Origin: DT-110 sp030148525
GTDB lineage: Bacteria > Bacteroidota > Bacteroidia > Chitinophagales > Saprospiraceae
DNA: 64,000 bases
Direction: 5' to 3'
Assembly (NCBI GenBank): GCA_965227445.1
Contig: OZ245751.1
Coordinates: 4,774,001 to 4,838,000, forward strand
Below, in pieces: positions 48,106 to 58,186 of this stretch (positions are counted from its first letter, which is position 1; each line of letters starts with the position of its first letter). A program made the position numbers and the translations under genes. The notes below the pieces were generated by a model. That model worked only from the letters and a program-made list of their open reading frames with translations. It had not been told where the DNA came from and did no database searches.

Positions 48106-49830
48106 ATGCTGTTCAACCGACCAATCCTATCTCATGTAATCTGCCTGCTGGCAGTATTCCAGGTTTACTCCTGCCAGTCCCCAGGCATCGATACCAATGC
48201 CAACACGGAACAAACAGATCGTCCCAATATTATTGTCATAATGGCCGACGATTTAGGGTATTCGGACCTTGGATGCTACGGAGGAGAAATAGCGACTCCG
48301 GCACTTGATCGCCTTGCGGCAAATGGCTTGCAGTTTACATCAATGTATAATGCAGCTCGTTGCTGCCCCACCCGGGCATCCTTCCTCACGGGGTTGTACC
48401 CTCACCAGGCCGGTATCGGGGGAATGACCTTTGATAGGGAACTTCCGGGCTACCGAGGATACCTGAAAGAGAATACGTCCACCATTGCCGAGCGTCTCCA
48501 AGCGGGCGGATACCAAACCGGTATGGTGGGTAAATGGCACGTATCCCTGACCAACCGGCGCAACCCGGATGTAAAACCAGCTGACGACCAGGATCAATTG
48601 AATTGGCTGGCACACCAGGCAGATTACGGGGATTTTTCTCCTCTCGAAACCTACCCTGTCTCCAGGGGGTTCGATAAGTATTTTGGCAATATCTGGGGAG
48701 TAGTCGATTACTTTGACCCCTTTAGTCTGGTCAACGGGAAAAAGGCTGTGGATCAGGTTTCAGACGATTACTATCATACCGATGCCATCGGCGATTCGGC
48801 TGTTGCTTACGTCGAGCAGTTCTCCGAAGAGGATGCTCCCTTTTTCCTGTACGTTGCTCACTGCGCTCCGCACTGGCCATTGCAAGCCCCCGAGGAGACC
48901 ATTCGCAAATACGAGAACACCTACAAAAAAGGATGGCGGTCCATACGGCAGGCCCGATACAATCGCCTGGTCGAACAAGGTCTGTTTGACCCGGAAACGG
49001 CTCCCCTGCCTCCCTTTATGTTTCCGGAACAAAGCTGGGCAACCAATCCCGATTCCGTATGGGATGCACGGGCGATGGCGGTTCACGCCGCTATGGTCGA
49101 TCGCATGGATCAATCGATCATGAAACTCATCCAAAAGCTGGAGGAGTTGGATCAACTGGACAATACGGTCATTTTCTTCCTCTCCGATAACGGTGCCAGT
49201 TCGGAACGTCCCTCCCGCTATGGTCCCGGATTCGACCGTGCGGGCAGCACCCGGGATGGTGAAACTGTAGCATTCCCGGTTGATAAGGACGTCCTTCCCG
49301 GCCCGCAAACCGTGCATGCGGGTATCGGACCCGTTTGGTCCCACACTATTAATACCCCTTTCCGGTTTTGGAAGGCCAAAACCTTTAACGGCGGTGTGAA
49401 TACCCCTTTAATTGTCCACTGGCCGGCAGTCATACAATCACACGGAATCCGTCGGGAATCAGCCCATGTATCGGATCTGTTGATGACTTCCCTCGACTTG
49501 GCAGGATTGGAATACACCACTACTTTCCAAGGCAAGGAGACGACCCCTTCCCCGGGTAAATCCATGGTACCCCTGCTGACTGGTGAGGGTTCCTATCAAC
49601 CGCAGGCAAGTTACTTCTGGGACCACATGGGATCCTCCGCATTCCGCAAAGGAAAATGGAAGATCGTACGCCTACGCCCCGATCAGGACTGGCAATTATT
49701 TGACCTCGAAAAGGATGTGACAGAAACGACCGATCTGTCCGGAGAACATCCGGAAATAGTACAGAAGATGGTTGCCGCCTGGAACGAAAGGGCAACAGAA
49801 CTATTGGCCTATCCGGCCCCCAATTCATAG
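48106..49830 (+). CDS. Sulfatase (S1 family, Cys-type), first gene of the PUL
   Basis: A 574-residue lipoprotein (LLAVFQVYSCQS). The S1 sulfatase core begins NIIVIMADDLGYSDLG (metal-binding Asp pair), and the modification motif C-x-P-x-R is present as CCPTRASFLTG with the formylglycine Cys at residue 86. VGKWH and the later FLSDNGA metal motif are intact. It needs a maturase, none of which is in the window. It is closely similar to the gene at 63622. The ATG at 48106 starts just before the signal; the frame extends to 48046. Target is probably a sulfated sugar of the PUL glycan. The 47830-48105 gap must hold the PUL promoter, but I see no consensus match. Confidence 0.93.
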   Translation: MLFNRPILSHVICLLAVFQVYSCQSPGIDTNANTEQTDRPNIIVIMADDLGYSDLGCYGGEIATPALDRLAANGLQFTSMYNAARCCPTRASFLTGLYPHQAGIGGMTFDRELPGYRGYLKENTSTIAERLQAGGYQTGMVGKWHVSLTNRRNPDVKPADDQDQLNWLAHQADYGDFSPLETYPVSRGFDKYFGNIWGVVDYFDPFSLVNGKKAVDQVSDDYYHTDAIGDSAVAYVEQFSEEDAPFFLYVAHCAPHWPLQAPEETIRKYENTYKKGWRSIRQARYNRLVEQGLFDPETAPLPPFMFPEQSWATNPDSVWDARAMAVHAAMVDRMDQSIMKLIQKLEELDQLDNTVIFFLSDNGASSERPSRYGPGFDRAGSTRDGETVAFPVDKDVLPGPQTVHAGIGPVWSHTINTPFRFWKAKTFNGGVNTPLIVHWPAVIQSHGIRRESAHVSDLLMTSLDLAGLEYTTTFQGKETTPSPGKSMVPLLTGEGSYQPQASYFWDHMGSSAFRKGKWKIVRLRPDQDWQLFDLEKDVTETTDLSGEHPEIVQKMVAAWNERATELLAYPAPNS

Positions 49831-49860
49831 AAACCAAAGACACACCATAAAACATTCATA

Positions 49861-52200
49861 ATGAAACAAGTACTGTCGATATTATTTTGCTGTGCCTGGC
49901 TCCTCGGTATGAGCCAATCTGATGAGACCGATATCCTCTCGTACAGTCTTCCAACCAAGTGGGCGGATCAGGTTGACACCGAGAAGCCATGGAATATATA
50001 CCCCAGACCCCAAATGAAACGCTCCCAGTGGATCAACCTAAATGGAGAATGGGAATACGCTATACAATCAAAAGATCTTGTTCAACCCACTTCGTATGAC
50101 GGTACTATCCTGGTTCCCTTCGCGGTAGAATCAGAACTGAGTGGCGTTAAGAAAACAGTAGGAGAAAACAATTACCTGTGGTATAAAAAGCAAGTACCTA
50201 CACCAAAACTCGGTAGGGATGAAGCCCTACTTCTGCACTTCGGTGCTGTCGACTGGGAAGCTACAGTCTTCGTAAACGGCCAGCAAATAGGACACCATAA
50301 AGGAGGTTATACTCCATTCTCCTTTGATGTATCACCCTATCTCAAAGGGAAAAACACGGAAATTGTTGTTCGCGTCTGGGATCCAACCGATCAGGGCACC
50401 CAGGCCCGGGGCAAGCAGGTAAAACAACCCAGCGGGATCTGGTATACACCGGTTACTGGAATCTGGCAAACAGTCTGGCTCGAAAGGGTACCCCAACAAC
50501 GTATAGAACAAGTAAAGACCACACCCGACATTGATCGGGAAATGATTGCCGTGGAGGTAGCAACTACTCCTTTGGGGGCAGCCGGAACCCTCCACTGGGA
50601 GATCAGTCTTGAGGGCAAAACCATTCACCAAGCCACCACTCAGGTATCAGCAGCGACCACATCCGTATCCGCCAGTCTGCCGGTAGCCGACATGCAATTA
50701 TGGGCGCCGGAAACTCCGGTATTGTATGACCTGAACATTGTCCTGAAGGACGCGCAAGGTGATCACCTAGATGCTGTCCAGAGTTATTTTGGCATGCGGA
50801 AAATATCCATGGGTAAAGACCCCAACGGGTATACCGTACTCATGCTGAATAATGAGCCCCATTTCGAATTCGGACTTCTCGATCAGGGCTGGTGGCCCGA
50901 TGGCCTCTATACCGCTCCTACTCCGGAAGCACTGATGTACGATGTAGAAGTAACCAAAGACCTTGGATTCAACATGCTACGCAAGCACGTAAAGGTCGAA
51001 CCGGCCTATTATTACTACCGCTGCGATCAAATGGGGATGATCGTTTGGCAGGATATGCCCAATGGGAACTACCGAAACAGCCTGCGTATTCAAGCCTGGG
51101 AGCCGCAAGATGCCCGGCGTCCTGATGAATCGACCCGCCAATTCGAGCGCGAACTAAAGGAATTGGTCGATGCCTTCTATCCATTCCCGTCGATCGTGAT
51201 GTGGGTACCATTTAACGAAGGCTGGGGACAATACGATACCAAGCGCGTCACCCACTGGCTCGAAAACTACGACCCCAGTCGCCTGGTCAATTCACCCAGT
51301 GGCTGGACGGACCGCGGTGTCGGCGATGTCATTGACGTACATCTATATCCAGGACCGGGCATGGAGATGGCTGAAGAAGATCGCATATCCGTGCTTGGCG
51401 AATTCGGTGGACTGGGCTATCCGGTCAAAGATCATCTGTGGTGGGACAAACGCAATTGGGGATACCTCACCTTCCAGGAAGAAAAGGTCTTCGTCCGGGA
51501 ATTCAAGGAAGTAATCCAAGACCTGATCGGCCTGAAAGCCTGGGGACTATCCGCCGCTATTTACACACAGACGACCGATGTGGAGGGAGAGGTAAATGGT
51601 TTGATGACCTACGACCGGGAGGTGTTGAAACTGAAGCCTTCCCAGACAAAAGCCTGGTTAGCCCCTCTATACCAGCCCATGTGGAACCGCCGCCTCTACG
51701 TAATGGATTCCGAACATTCGCCGCAATCCTGGAAAATCACCCACGAAGAGCCCGATGGTCAGTGGATGACCAACTCTTTTAATGACGCGGACTGGACTAC
51801 TGCCTCGGGACCTTTCAGTTCGTTCCATAACTTCTTCCTGCCGGATCAATACCACAAGTGGAATCCCGGCCAGCAGTTGTATGCCCGTAAGACCTTTTCG
51901 GTCCAGGACATTCCCGACCAACTGTATTTAAAATATTATTTGATAAAAAGCGAGGCCGACATCTACATCAATGGCCAGAAAATAACCTCCATCAAACATC
52001 AGGGGGGTCGAAAAAGGCACTACGCTCATTCCTACCATAATGATATTAAGCAGCACCTGAATAAAGGCCTGAACACCATCGCCATTGTAGTTAAGAGCAT
52101 GGAACAGGAATGCTCCTTTGATGTGGGTTTATACGGTACAGCTCCTATCAATGGAGAATCAAAGGATGGCGACTTCTCAAAATCCTCTTACGATGAATAA
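49861..52200 (+). CDS. Glycoside hydrolase family 2 protein
   Basis: A 779-residue exported enzyme with a short signal (ILFCCAWLLGMS). Order: sugar-binding jelly roll (about 35-200, WINLNGEWEY), immunoglobulin-like domain (about 210-310), TIM barrel (about 320-590) with acid/base Glu near residue 451 in FNEGWGQ and nucleophile Glu near 514 in LGEFGG, and an extra C-terminal jelly-roll-like domain (about 620-770). A beta-galactosidase-type activity fits the locus, but glucuronidase or other GH2 activities are possible. The start of the next gene overlaps its end by 8 bases. Confidence 0.93.
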   Translation: MKQVLSILFCCAWLLGMSQSDETDILSYSLPTKWADQVDTEKPWNIYPRPQMKRSQWINLNGEWEYAIQSKDLVQPTSYDGTILVPFAVESELSGVKKTVGENNYLWYKKQVPTPKLGRDEALLLHFGAVDWEATVFVNGQQIGHHKGGYTPFSFDVSPYLKGKNTEIVVRVWDPTDQGTQARGKQVKQPSGIWYTPVTGIWQTVWLERVPQQRIEQVKTTPDIDREMIAVEVATTPLGAAGTLHWEISLEGKTIHQATTQVSAATTSVSASLPVADMQLWAPETPVLYDLNIVLKDAQGDHLDAVQSYFGMRKISMGKDPNGYTVLMLNNEPHFEFGLLDQGWWPDGLYTAPTPEALMYDVEVTKDLGFNMLRKHVKVEPAYYYYRCDQMGMIVWQDMPNGNYRNSLRIQAWEPQDARRPDESTRQFERELKELVDAFYPFPSIVMWVPFNEGWGQYDTKRVTHWLENYDPSRLVNSPSGWTDRGVGDVIDVHLYPGPGMEMAEEDRISVLGEFGGLGYPVKDHLWWDKRNWGYLTFQEEKVFVREFKEVIQDLIGLKAWGLSAAIYTQTTDVEGEVNGLMTYDREVLKLKPSQTKAWLAPLYQPMWNRRLYVMDSEHSPQSWKITHEEPDGQWMTNSFNDADWTTASGPFSSFHNFFLPDQYHKWNPGQQLYARKTFSVQDIPDQLYLKYYLIKSEADIYINGQKITSIKHQGGRKRHYAHSYHNDIKQHLNKGLNTIAIVVKSMEQECSFDVGLYGTAPINGESKDGDFSKSSYDE

Positions 52201-53458
52201 GCAGTTGAAACATTCCTATTTATTCTTCTTGCTGGTGATCGTTGGTCTGGCAGGATGCGACAGTCCGGAACCGTTAGGAGATTCCTCCGGCGAAGACTCT
52301 CATGTTGTGTCCGAAGAGCAGGTGGAACACCCTATTCTCGGGGCTAACTTCAATCACCAACCGGAAATAATTGACTTTCGGTACCTGGAAAAATCTCGAA
52401 CCAATTGGGTCCGGACAACACCGTACATTTTTGAATACATCAACGGTGAAAAGTCTGCATCCGGTGACCCGGGGTTAGGAAATGTAGTGGAGGCGGGAAA
52501 AAGAGGCTATAAGGTGGCTTTTGGATACCGTTGGGATTTCAAAAAACACGACCAACGGATCCCTGCCCCGGATTCAGAACGTGAAAAACATTATTTCACT
52601 ATTGCCCGGCAGATGCTGGAAGAGGTTGGGCCATACGTGCAAATATTTAAGCTGGGTAACGAACCTATTCTCGAGACCAAGCGTGCAGACATGCAACCGG
52701 ATCCCTCGGGGACCATTCCGCTGGTCCGGTTCATGCAGCGCCTGAAAGACCAGGTTGTTCTCCCATTCTACGAAGATCATCCGGAAATCCAGTTACCGGC
52801 CGTCTTCGTCGGGTCGATCCAGGCTCTGTTCGATGAGGAAATACAGAATATTCCGGCAACAGACGGACTTATTCGTTTTGCCAATGACGATAATGATATT
52901 ACCGGATTGGCCCTGCACCTGCACATTGCAGACACTACGGAGATCCCGCAGGCATTTGAGTATGCCCGTGCCATCATGCCGGAAAAGCCTTTCATCATTC
53001 CCGAGTTTTCCCTGAATCGCATGTATCGTAAGCATATGAGTGAGCCTCTGGATGCTACGCCTGCCGGCAAAACTTTTGCTGAAAGATATAACCGCGACCC
53101 AAAATGGAAAATGTACGAGTGGTATTCCGAAGCGAATTCCAACCGGGTCTCTCCCGCCGAATGGAATGCCTGCCTCGCTTCCAGAAGTTGGTATCCTGAA
53201 AACTATATCAAGACCTACTTCAGGTACTACCGGAGGTATGGCGTGGTAATGGCATCTTATCCGCTGCTGCAACAGTATTGCCCGAACAAGGTCACTGCGA
53301 ACAGCGCAGCCTGGTTTTTGAATCCCATTTTTTGTCAAAAGTCACTCACTCTTGATGCGCAGGGCAATTATTCCCGAAACCCACTGGTATTTACCGATTT
53401 CACCGACATGGTGGCACTGAATAACGAAAGCATTCCAACTGCTCTTGAACCAAAGTAA
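52193..53458 (+). CDS. Lipoprotein, probable clan GH-A glycoside hydrolase of unassigned family
   Basis: A 421-residue protein whose ATG (52193) overlaps the GH2 stop. The signal ends LAGCDSPE, a lipoprotein. The mature part is TIM-barrel-like: FKLGNEPIL contains a probable acid/base Glu157 after Asn, and FIIPEFSLNR a probable nucleophile Glu271, the layout of clan GH-A. I cannot assign a known GH family. It is in the middle of the PUL operon, right before SusC, so it likely cuts the same glycan. Cys and Trp residues are abundant near the C-terminus. Confidence 0.7.
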   Translation: MNKQLKHSYLFFLLVIVGLAGCDSPEPLGDSSGEDSHVVSEEQVEHPILGANFNHQPEIIDFRYLEKSRTNWVRTTPYIFEYINGEKSASGDPGLGNVVEAGKRGYKVAFGYRWDFKKHDQRIPAPDSEREKHYFTIARQMLEEVGPYVQIFKLGNEPILETKRADMQPDPSGTIPLVRFMQRLKDQVVLPFYEDHPEIQLPAVFVGSIQALFDEEIQNIPATDGLIRFANDDNDITGLALHLHIADTTEIPQAFEYARAIMPEKPFIIPEFSLNRMYRKHMSEPLDATPAGKTFAERYNRDPKWKMYEWYSEANSNRVSPAEWNACLASRSWYPENYIKTYFRYYRRYGVVMASYPLLQQYCPNKVTANSAAWFLNPIFCQKSLTLDAQGNYSRNPLVFTDFTDMVALNNESIPTALEPK

Positions 53459-53480
53459 TAACTATTTAAAACCTAGAAAT

Positions 53481-56400
53481 ATGAAACCTAAAACACGACT
53501 ACACATGAAGAAAGGGGGAATATGTACCCTGTTCTTCATGCTATGGTGCATAGTAGGTCTGCACGCTCAAAGTAAAACGGTGACCGGTACGGTAACCGAT
53601 AATACCAATTTACCTTTGCCAGGTGTAAACATCTTAGTAGTTGATGGAACCACTGGTGCCGTGACCGACGTCAACGGACAGTATTCCATTGAAGTGAATG
53701 CCGAAGATGTGCTGGAGTTTAGCTACATCGGCTACATCCCACAGCGGGTTACCGTGGGTAATCAAACCCAGATCGATCTGACGATGGAGGATGATTCCGA
53801 AACCCTCGAGGAAATCGTTGTTATTGGTTACGGTACCACAACAAAGAGTGACCTCACCGGATCGGTAGTTTCCCTGCGGGAGGAAGAACTTACCAAAGGT
53901 GCCGTAACGAACCTCAACCAATTACTTACCGGTCGGGCGGCCGGATTACAGGTTTTCCAGAATAGCTCGGAACCCGGTGGTGGTATGTCGATCAATGTTC
54001 GGGGTATCAGCTCGATCAACGCGGGTAATCAGCCCCTGTACGTCATTGACGGGCTTCCCATCGATAATTCCAACGTGATCGGTGGTGTGGGGGCCGGATT
54101 TCCCGGTTCTCGTAACCAACGCAATCCTTTGAATACTCTGAATCCCAGTGATATCCAGTCGATCGAAGTATTAAAGGATGCTTCGGCAACGGCCATCTAC
54201 GGTGCCCGCGGTGCCAATGGCGTCATACTGATCACTACCAAGAAGGGGGGTGCTGGTCGCATGCGTGTTAACTACAATGGCTATTACGGCGTACAATCCG
54301 TTAATAATGAACTGGACCTGCTGAACCCAACCGAATACCAGCAGGTATTAAATGAATTAATCGATGCGGGCGCAACGAATGCCAGTCCGAGCGAACGGGT
54401 CGAATCCATATCCGGGAACGGAACGAACTGGCAGCAGGAGGTTTTTCAGGACGCCCCCGTGCAGGATCATAACCTCTCCTTCCGTGGTGGATCCGAAAAT
54501 TCTAGTTTCTATGCCTCACTCAATTACTTCAATCAGGAAGGGGTCGTGATCAGCTCGGGTCTGCAACGCCTAACCGCTCGTTTGAATTACGAGCAAAAAG
54601 TCACGAACTCCTTTAATTTCGGACTGAACCTGACCACTAGTAATGTACTCGATGATTTCGTACCCAATGGTGTGGTTCCTAATGAAGGTGGTGGGGTGCT
54701 TAGTGCTGCCTTTGACTTTGACCCAACACTCTCCATATTTGACGATAACGGGAATTATAGCCTCTCCCCCTTTATTACCAAGGACAACCCATTGGCTATT
54801 GCCTATGGTAAGGATGCCAAGACGAATACCTTCCGGACGCTGGGAACGGTGTTCGGAGAATACTACGTATTACCCGAATTGTCGGTTAAGATCAATTTGG
54901 GTGGAGATATTGCCTCTTCTCGTCGTGATGTATTCGTCGATGACCGCACTCAGGATGGAGCCGCTGCGGGAGGTATCGGGACCGTAATCATGGGACAGCA
55001 GTACAATTATCTGGTCGAAGGGACCATCAACTACCGCAAGGAATTTGGCGAAAGCCGGTTGTCAGCCCTCGCCGGAATCACTACCCAGGAATTCTTTAAC
55101 AAACGACTAAATGCCAGCTCACGAGATTTTGTATCCCTGACTACCGGCACAAATCGCCTGCAATCAGGAGATCCACTGACCTTTAATATCGGGACATCCA
55201 GCATACCTTCGCGCCTGCTGTCGTACCTGGCCCGGGTTAATTATACGATTAAAGACAAATACCTGCTGACTGCCAACTTCCGTGCCGACGGATCATCTAA
55301 ATTCGGCGAGAATAATAAATTTGGCTACTTCCCATCCTTTGCTCTGGGCTGGCGATTGATCGAGGAAGACTTCATCCAGTCCATGGATCTCTTCGACAAT
55401 TTGAAATTACGGGGCAGCTGGGGCCAGACGGGTAACCAGGAGATCGGCAACTTCAATTCTCTGACTACCTTTGTCACTGGTAATAACCCATTGGTACTGG
55501 AGGATATTCAGTATACGGTTGCCAATCCATCGCGTCTCGCAAACCCCGATCTTAAATGGGAGACCACTACGCAAACCAACATTGGCCTGGACTGGGGTAT
55601 CCTGAGAGGACGCTTATCGGGCTCGATTGATTATTTCTACCGCAAGACCACCGACCTGCTGTTGGCTCTGCCGGTACCACCCCAAACCGGATTCGCCACT
55701 CAGCTGACCAATATCGGCTCCCTGGAAAACCAGGGGGTGGAGATCGTTTTGAGCTCGCAAAATTTTGTTGGTGAATTTGACTGGAATACCTCATTTAACG
55801 CCAGCTTTATCCAAAACCAGATTCTTGAATTAGGCCCCATTGATCGCATTGTACGGGGAGCCCTTCAATTTACGCAACAGATATCCATTTTGCAGCCAGG
55901 CTCTCCGATCAATTCCTATTACGGTTACGAGGTGGCTGGTGTCTGGCAGCAGGATGACGATTTTGATGCAATCACCGATAATGTGCAACCGGGAGACACC
56001 AAGTTTGTGGATCAAAATGGTGATGGTACACTCACAGGGGATGACCGGGTACTCCTCGGAAATCCAATTCCCGACTTCACCTGGGGTATGACCAATAGTT
56101 TTTCCTACAAGGGTTTCAACCTTGATGTGTACGTAACCGGTGTACACAGGGTACAATTGCTAAACAACACCCTCGCGGATAGCTACTACCCCATCAATTT
56201 CCGGCGGAATAAACTGGCGGAACCGTACCTGAACCGCTGGACACCCGAAAATCCAACCAATGAGTATCCATCCTTTATAAACCCAAATGCACAGGGTACC
56301 ACTCCGGTAAACAGCAAGACTGTTGAGGATGCCTCTTATATCCGGTTACAAAATGTAACTCTGGGGTACCAGATTCCCGCTTCCTGGCGATTCGTGGAGA

Positions 56401-56567
56401 ACCTCACCGTATATGTAGCCGGTAACAATCTGTTTACCATCACGGATTATAGCGGACTGGATCCCGGTAGCAACATCAATGGCAATAATGACTCCGGCTT
56501 GCGGATCGATTACAATGCCTACCCTCAGGCCCGGTCCATATTATTTGGTATCAAACTAGGTCTTTAA
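53481..56567 (+). CDS. SusC/RagA-family TonB-dependent outer-membrane transporter
   Basis: A 1028-residue protein. A signal peptide (about 1-40) is followed by a carboxypeptidase-regulatory-like domain (GTVTDNTNLPLPGVNI, about 45-125), a plug with the SusC signature ATAIYGARGANGV (about 240), and a 22-strand barrel ending in ILFGIKLGL. It imports glycan fragments with energy from TonB and pairs with the SusD-like gene 19 bases downstream. The ATG at 53481 is used; another Met is at 53505. Confidence 0.97.
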   Translation: MKPKTRLHMKKGGICTLFFMLWCIVGLHAQSKTVTGTVTDNTNLPLPGVNILVVDGTTGAVTDVNGQYSIEVNAEDVLEFSYIGYIPQRVTVGNQTQIDLTMEDDSETLEEIVVIGYGTTTKSDLTGSVVSLREEELTKGAVTNLNQLLTGRAAGLQVFQNSSEPGGGMSINVRGISSINAGNQPLYVIDGLPIDNSNVIGGVGAGFPGSRNQRNPLNTLNPSDIQSIEVLKDASATAIYGARGANGVILITTKKGGAGRMRVNYNGYYGVQSVNNELDLLNPTEYQQVLNELIDAGATNASPSERVESISGNGTNWQQEVFQDAPVQDHNLSFRGGSENSSFYASLNYFNQEGVVISSGLQRLTARLNYEQKVTNSFNFGLNLTTSNVLDDFVPNGVVPNEGGGVLSAAFDFDPTLSIFDDNGNYSLSPFITKDNPLAIAYGKDAKTNTFRTLGTVFGEYYVLPELSVKINLGGDIASSRRDVFVDDRTQDGAAAGGIGTVIMGQQYNYLVEGTINYRKEFGESRLSALAGITTQEFFNKRLNASSRDFVSLTTGTNRLQSGDPLTFNIGTSSIPSRLLSYLARVNYTIKDKYLLTANFRADGSSKFGENNKFGYFPSFALGWRLIEEDFIQSMDLFDNLKLRGSWGQTGNQEIGNFNSLTTFVTGNNPLVLEDIQYTVANPSRLANPDLKWETTTQTNIGLDWGILRGRLSGSIDYFYRKTTDLLLALPVPPQTGFATQLTNIGSLENQGVEIVLSSQNFVGEFDWNTSFNASFIQNQILELGPIDRIVRGALQFTQQISILQPGSPINSYYGYEVAGVWQQDDDFDAITDNVQPGDTKFVDQNGDGTLTGDDRVLLGNPIPDFTWGMTNSFSYKGFNLDVYVTGVHRVQLLNNTLADSYYPINFRRNKLAEPYLNRWTPENPTNEYPSFINPNAQGTTPVNSKTVEDASYIRLQNVTLGYQIPASWRFVENLTVYVAGNNLFTITDYSGLDPGSNINGNNDSGLRIDYNAYPQARSILFGIKLGL

Positions 56568-56586
56568 AAACCCAAAATACAGGACA

Positions 56587-58062
56587 ATGAAATCAACGAT
56601 AAAATATATAGTATTAGTCACTCTGTTATTTCCTATGGTGGCTTGTGAAAATTACCTGGATGAAAATCCACCGGGTGAATTGGCCCCAACCAATTTCCTG
56701 ACTACCGTAGATGGTGTAGAAGCTGTTTTATTTTCTGCTTATCTGGACTATAAAGCCAATTACGGGCAGCATCAATACATCAATCTGCTCGAATGGCCAA
56801 CCGACATTGCTTATCAAACTGGAGGTGGAGAGAATCGCACTGCGGTACTACTGATCAACTTTCAGTGGGATGCCTCCACCGCCTGGATAAATAATAATTT
56901 CTGGAATCAGAAATATCAATCTATTCGCGACGCCAATACCGTGATTGAGAATATCGAGAACCTGGAGGCCTCTGATCAATTGAAAACTCAACTGGAAGCT
57001 GAGGCCCGGTATATTCGTGCCGTCAACTATGCGTACATGTATAATTATTACGGCCCGGTTCCTCTGCGCAGATCAAATGCTGATGCACCGGACCTGCCAA
57101 GAGCCACCGACGAGGAGATGCGTGCTTTTATCGAATCGGAATTGTCGGCAGTAGCCGATTTGCTACCCAGCTCTGATGAGCAAGTCTACGGACGAGCAAC
57201 TCAGGGTGCCGCCCTTGGTTTTCTGGCGCGGCATTATCTCAACACCCGGCAATGGGCTGAGGCAGCTCAGGTTTGTCAGGATGTGATCAATCTCGGCGAG
57301 TATGCTTTATTCACGTCCTATCGAGACCTTTTCAAGGTGGAAAACGAAGGGGATAAGAACCCTAATAACCGCGAAATGATCGCCGTATCAAGTACGACGA
57401 ACATTAATCCATACGGCATCAAATACTCCAATGCAGCATTTCCGCCTAACTTCTCCTATTCCGAAAAATTACCGGAAGTACAATGGACCACCGATATGCG
57501 TAACTGGGCTTCTCAGTACCGCCTGCGGGATGCATTTGTCGACTCCTTCGACAAGGAAAATGATGACCGGTTCAGCCTGATCATTGAGAATTACATGAAC
57601 CGAAATGATGCTTTAGTGAATTTGCGCAGTAGCGCCGATAATTCCCGGTCGATGAAGTACTTTGACCCCAATGCGGAGATTGCCTCGCACGGCAATGACT
57701 GGCCCATGCTTCGCTACGCCGATATACTCCTCATGCGGGCCGAAGCGCTAAACGAGTTGAATGGTCCCAACCAGGAATCCATTGACCTGATCAATCAGGT
57801 CCGGAACCGGGCCGGACTGGAAGAACTCATGCTATCAGACTTTTCCTCTGCACAAGAGTTGACGGATCACATCCTCCAGGAAAGAGCATGGGAGTTCTAC
57901 TCCGAAGGCCTGCGCAGAGATGATTTACTTCGCCAGGGGGTTTTCATTTCCGGTGCACAAGAACGTGGCATTACTAATGCCTCTGAGAGGCACCGTCTGT
58001 TCCCCATCCCGATTACGGAGGTGGATGCTAACCCAAACATGGAACAGAATACCGGCTATTAA
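56587..58062 (+). CDS. SusD/RagB-family surface lipoprotein
   Basis: A 491-residue lipoprotein (LLFPMVACENYLDENPPGE) that caps the SusC barrel and binds glycan at the surface. The SusD N-terminal domain and the C-terminal RagB domain (DILLMRAEALNEL, INQVRNRAGL, ERAWEFYSEGLRRDDLLR) are complete. It directly follows the SusC-like gene, and both are probably expressed with the enzymes around them. Confidence 0.97.
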   Translation: MKSTIKYIVLVTLLFPMVACENYLDENPPGELAPTNFLTTVDGVEAVLFSAYLDYKANYGQHQYINLLEWPTDIAYQTGGGENRTAVLLINFQWDASTAWINNNFWNQKYQSIRDANTVIENIENLEASDQLKTQLEAEARYIRAVNYAYMYNYYGPVPLRRSNADAPDLPRATDEEMRAFIESELSAVADLLPSSDEQVYGRATQGAALGFLARHYLNTRQWAEAAQVCQDVINLGEYALFTSYRDLFKVENEGDKNPNNREMIAVSSTTNINPYGIKYSNAAFPPNFSYSEKLPEVQWTTDMRNWASQYRLRDAFVDSFDKENDDRFSLIIENYMNRNDALVNLRSSADNSRSMKYFDPNAEIASHGNDWPMLRYADILLMRAEALNELNGPNQESIDLINQVRNRAGLEELMLSDFSSAQELTDHILQERAWEFYSEGLRRDDLLRQGVFISGAQERGITNASERHRLFPIPITEVDANPNMEQNTGY

Positions 58063-58082
58063 TTCATGCGTTGCTATGGTTG

Positions 58083-58119
58083 CGGGAGTCTCCGGGCTCC
58101 CGTTCACCTGTCTTTTTTT
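58083..58119 (+). terminator. Hairpin and T-run after the SusD gene
   Basis: CGGGAG (58083-58088) pairs with CTCCCG (58097-58102), and TTTTTTT follows at 58113-58119. A weak terminator here would lower expression of the downstream enzymes compared with SusC/SusD. Confidence 0.55.
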
Positions 58120-58186
58120 GCGAAAGCAAAACAAATGATAATCCACCAATAGCATTTCCGTTGATTTCCCAAAAGGTTTTCCCATC

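Noticed and set aside
53481..58062. SusC/SusD pair as siderophore or peptide uptake
   Set aside because: Neighbouring sulfatases, hydrolases and an HTCS make a glycan role far more likely.
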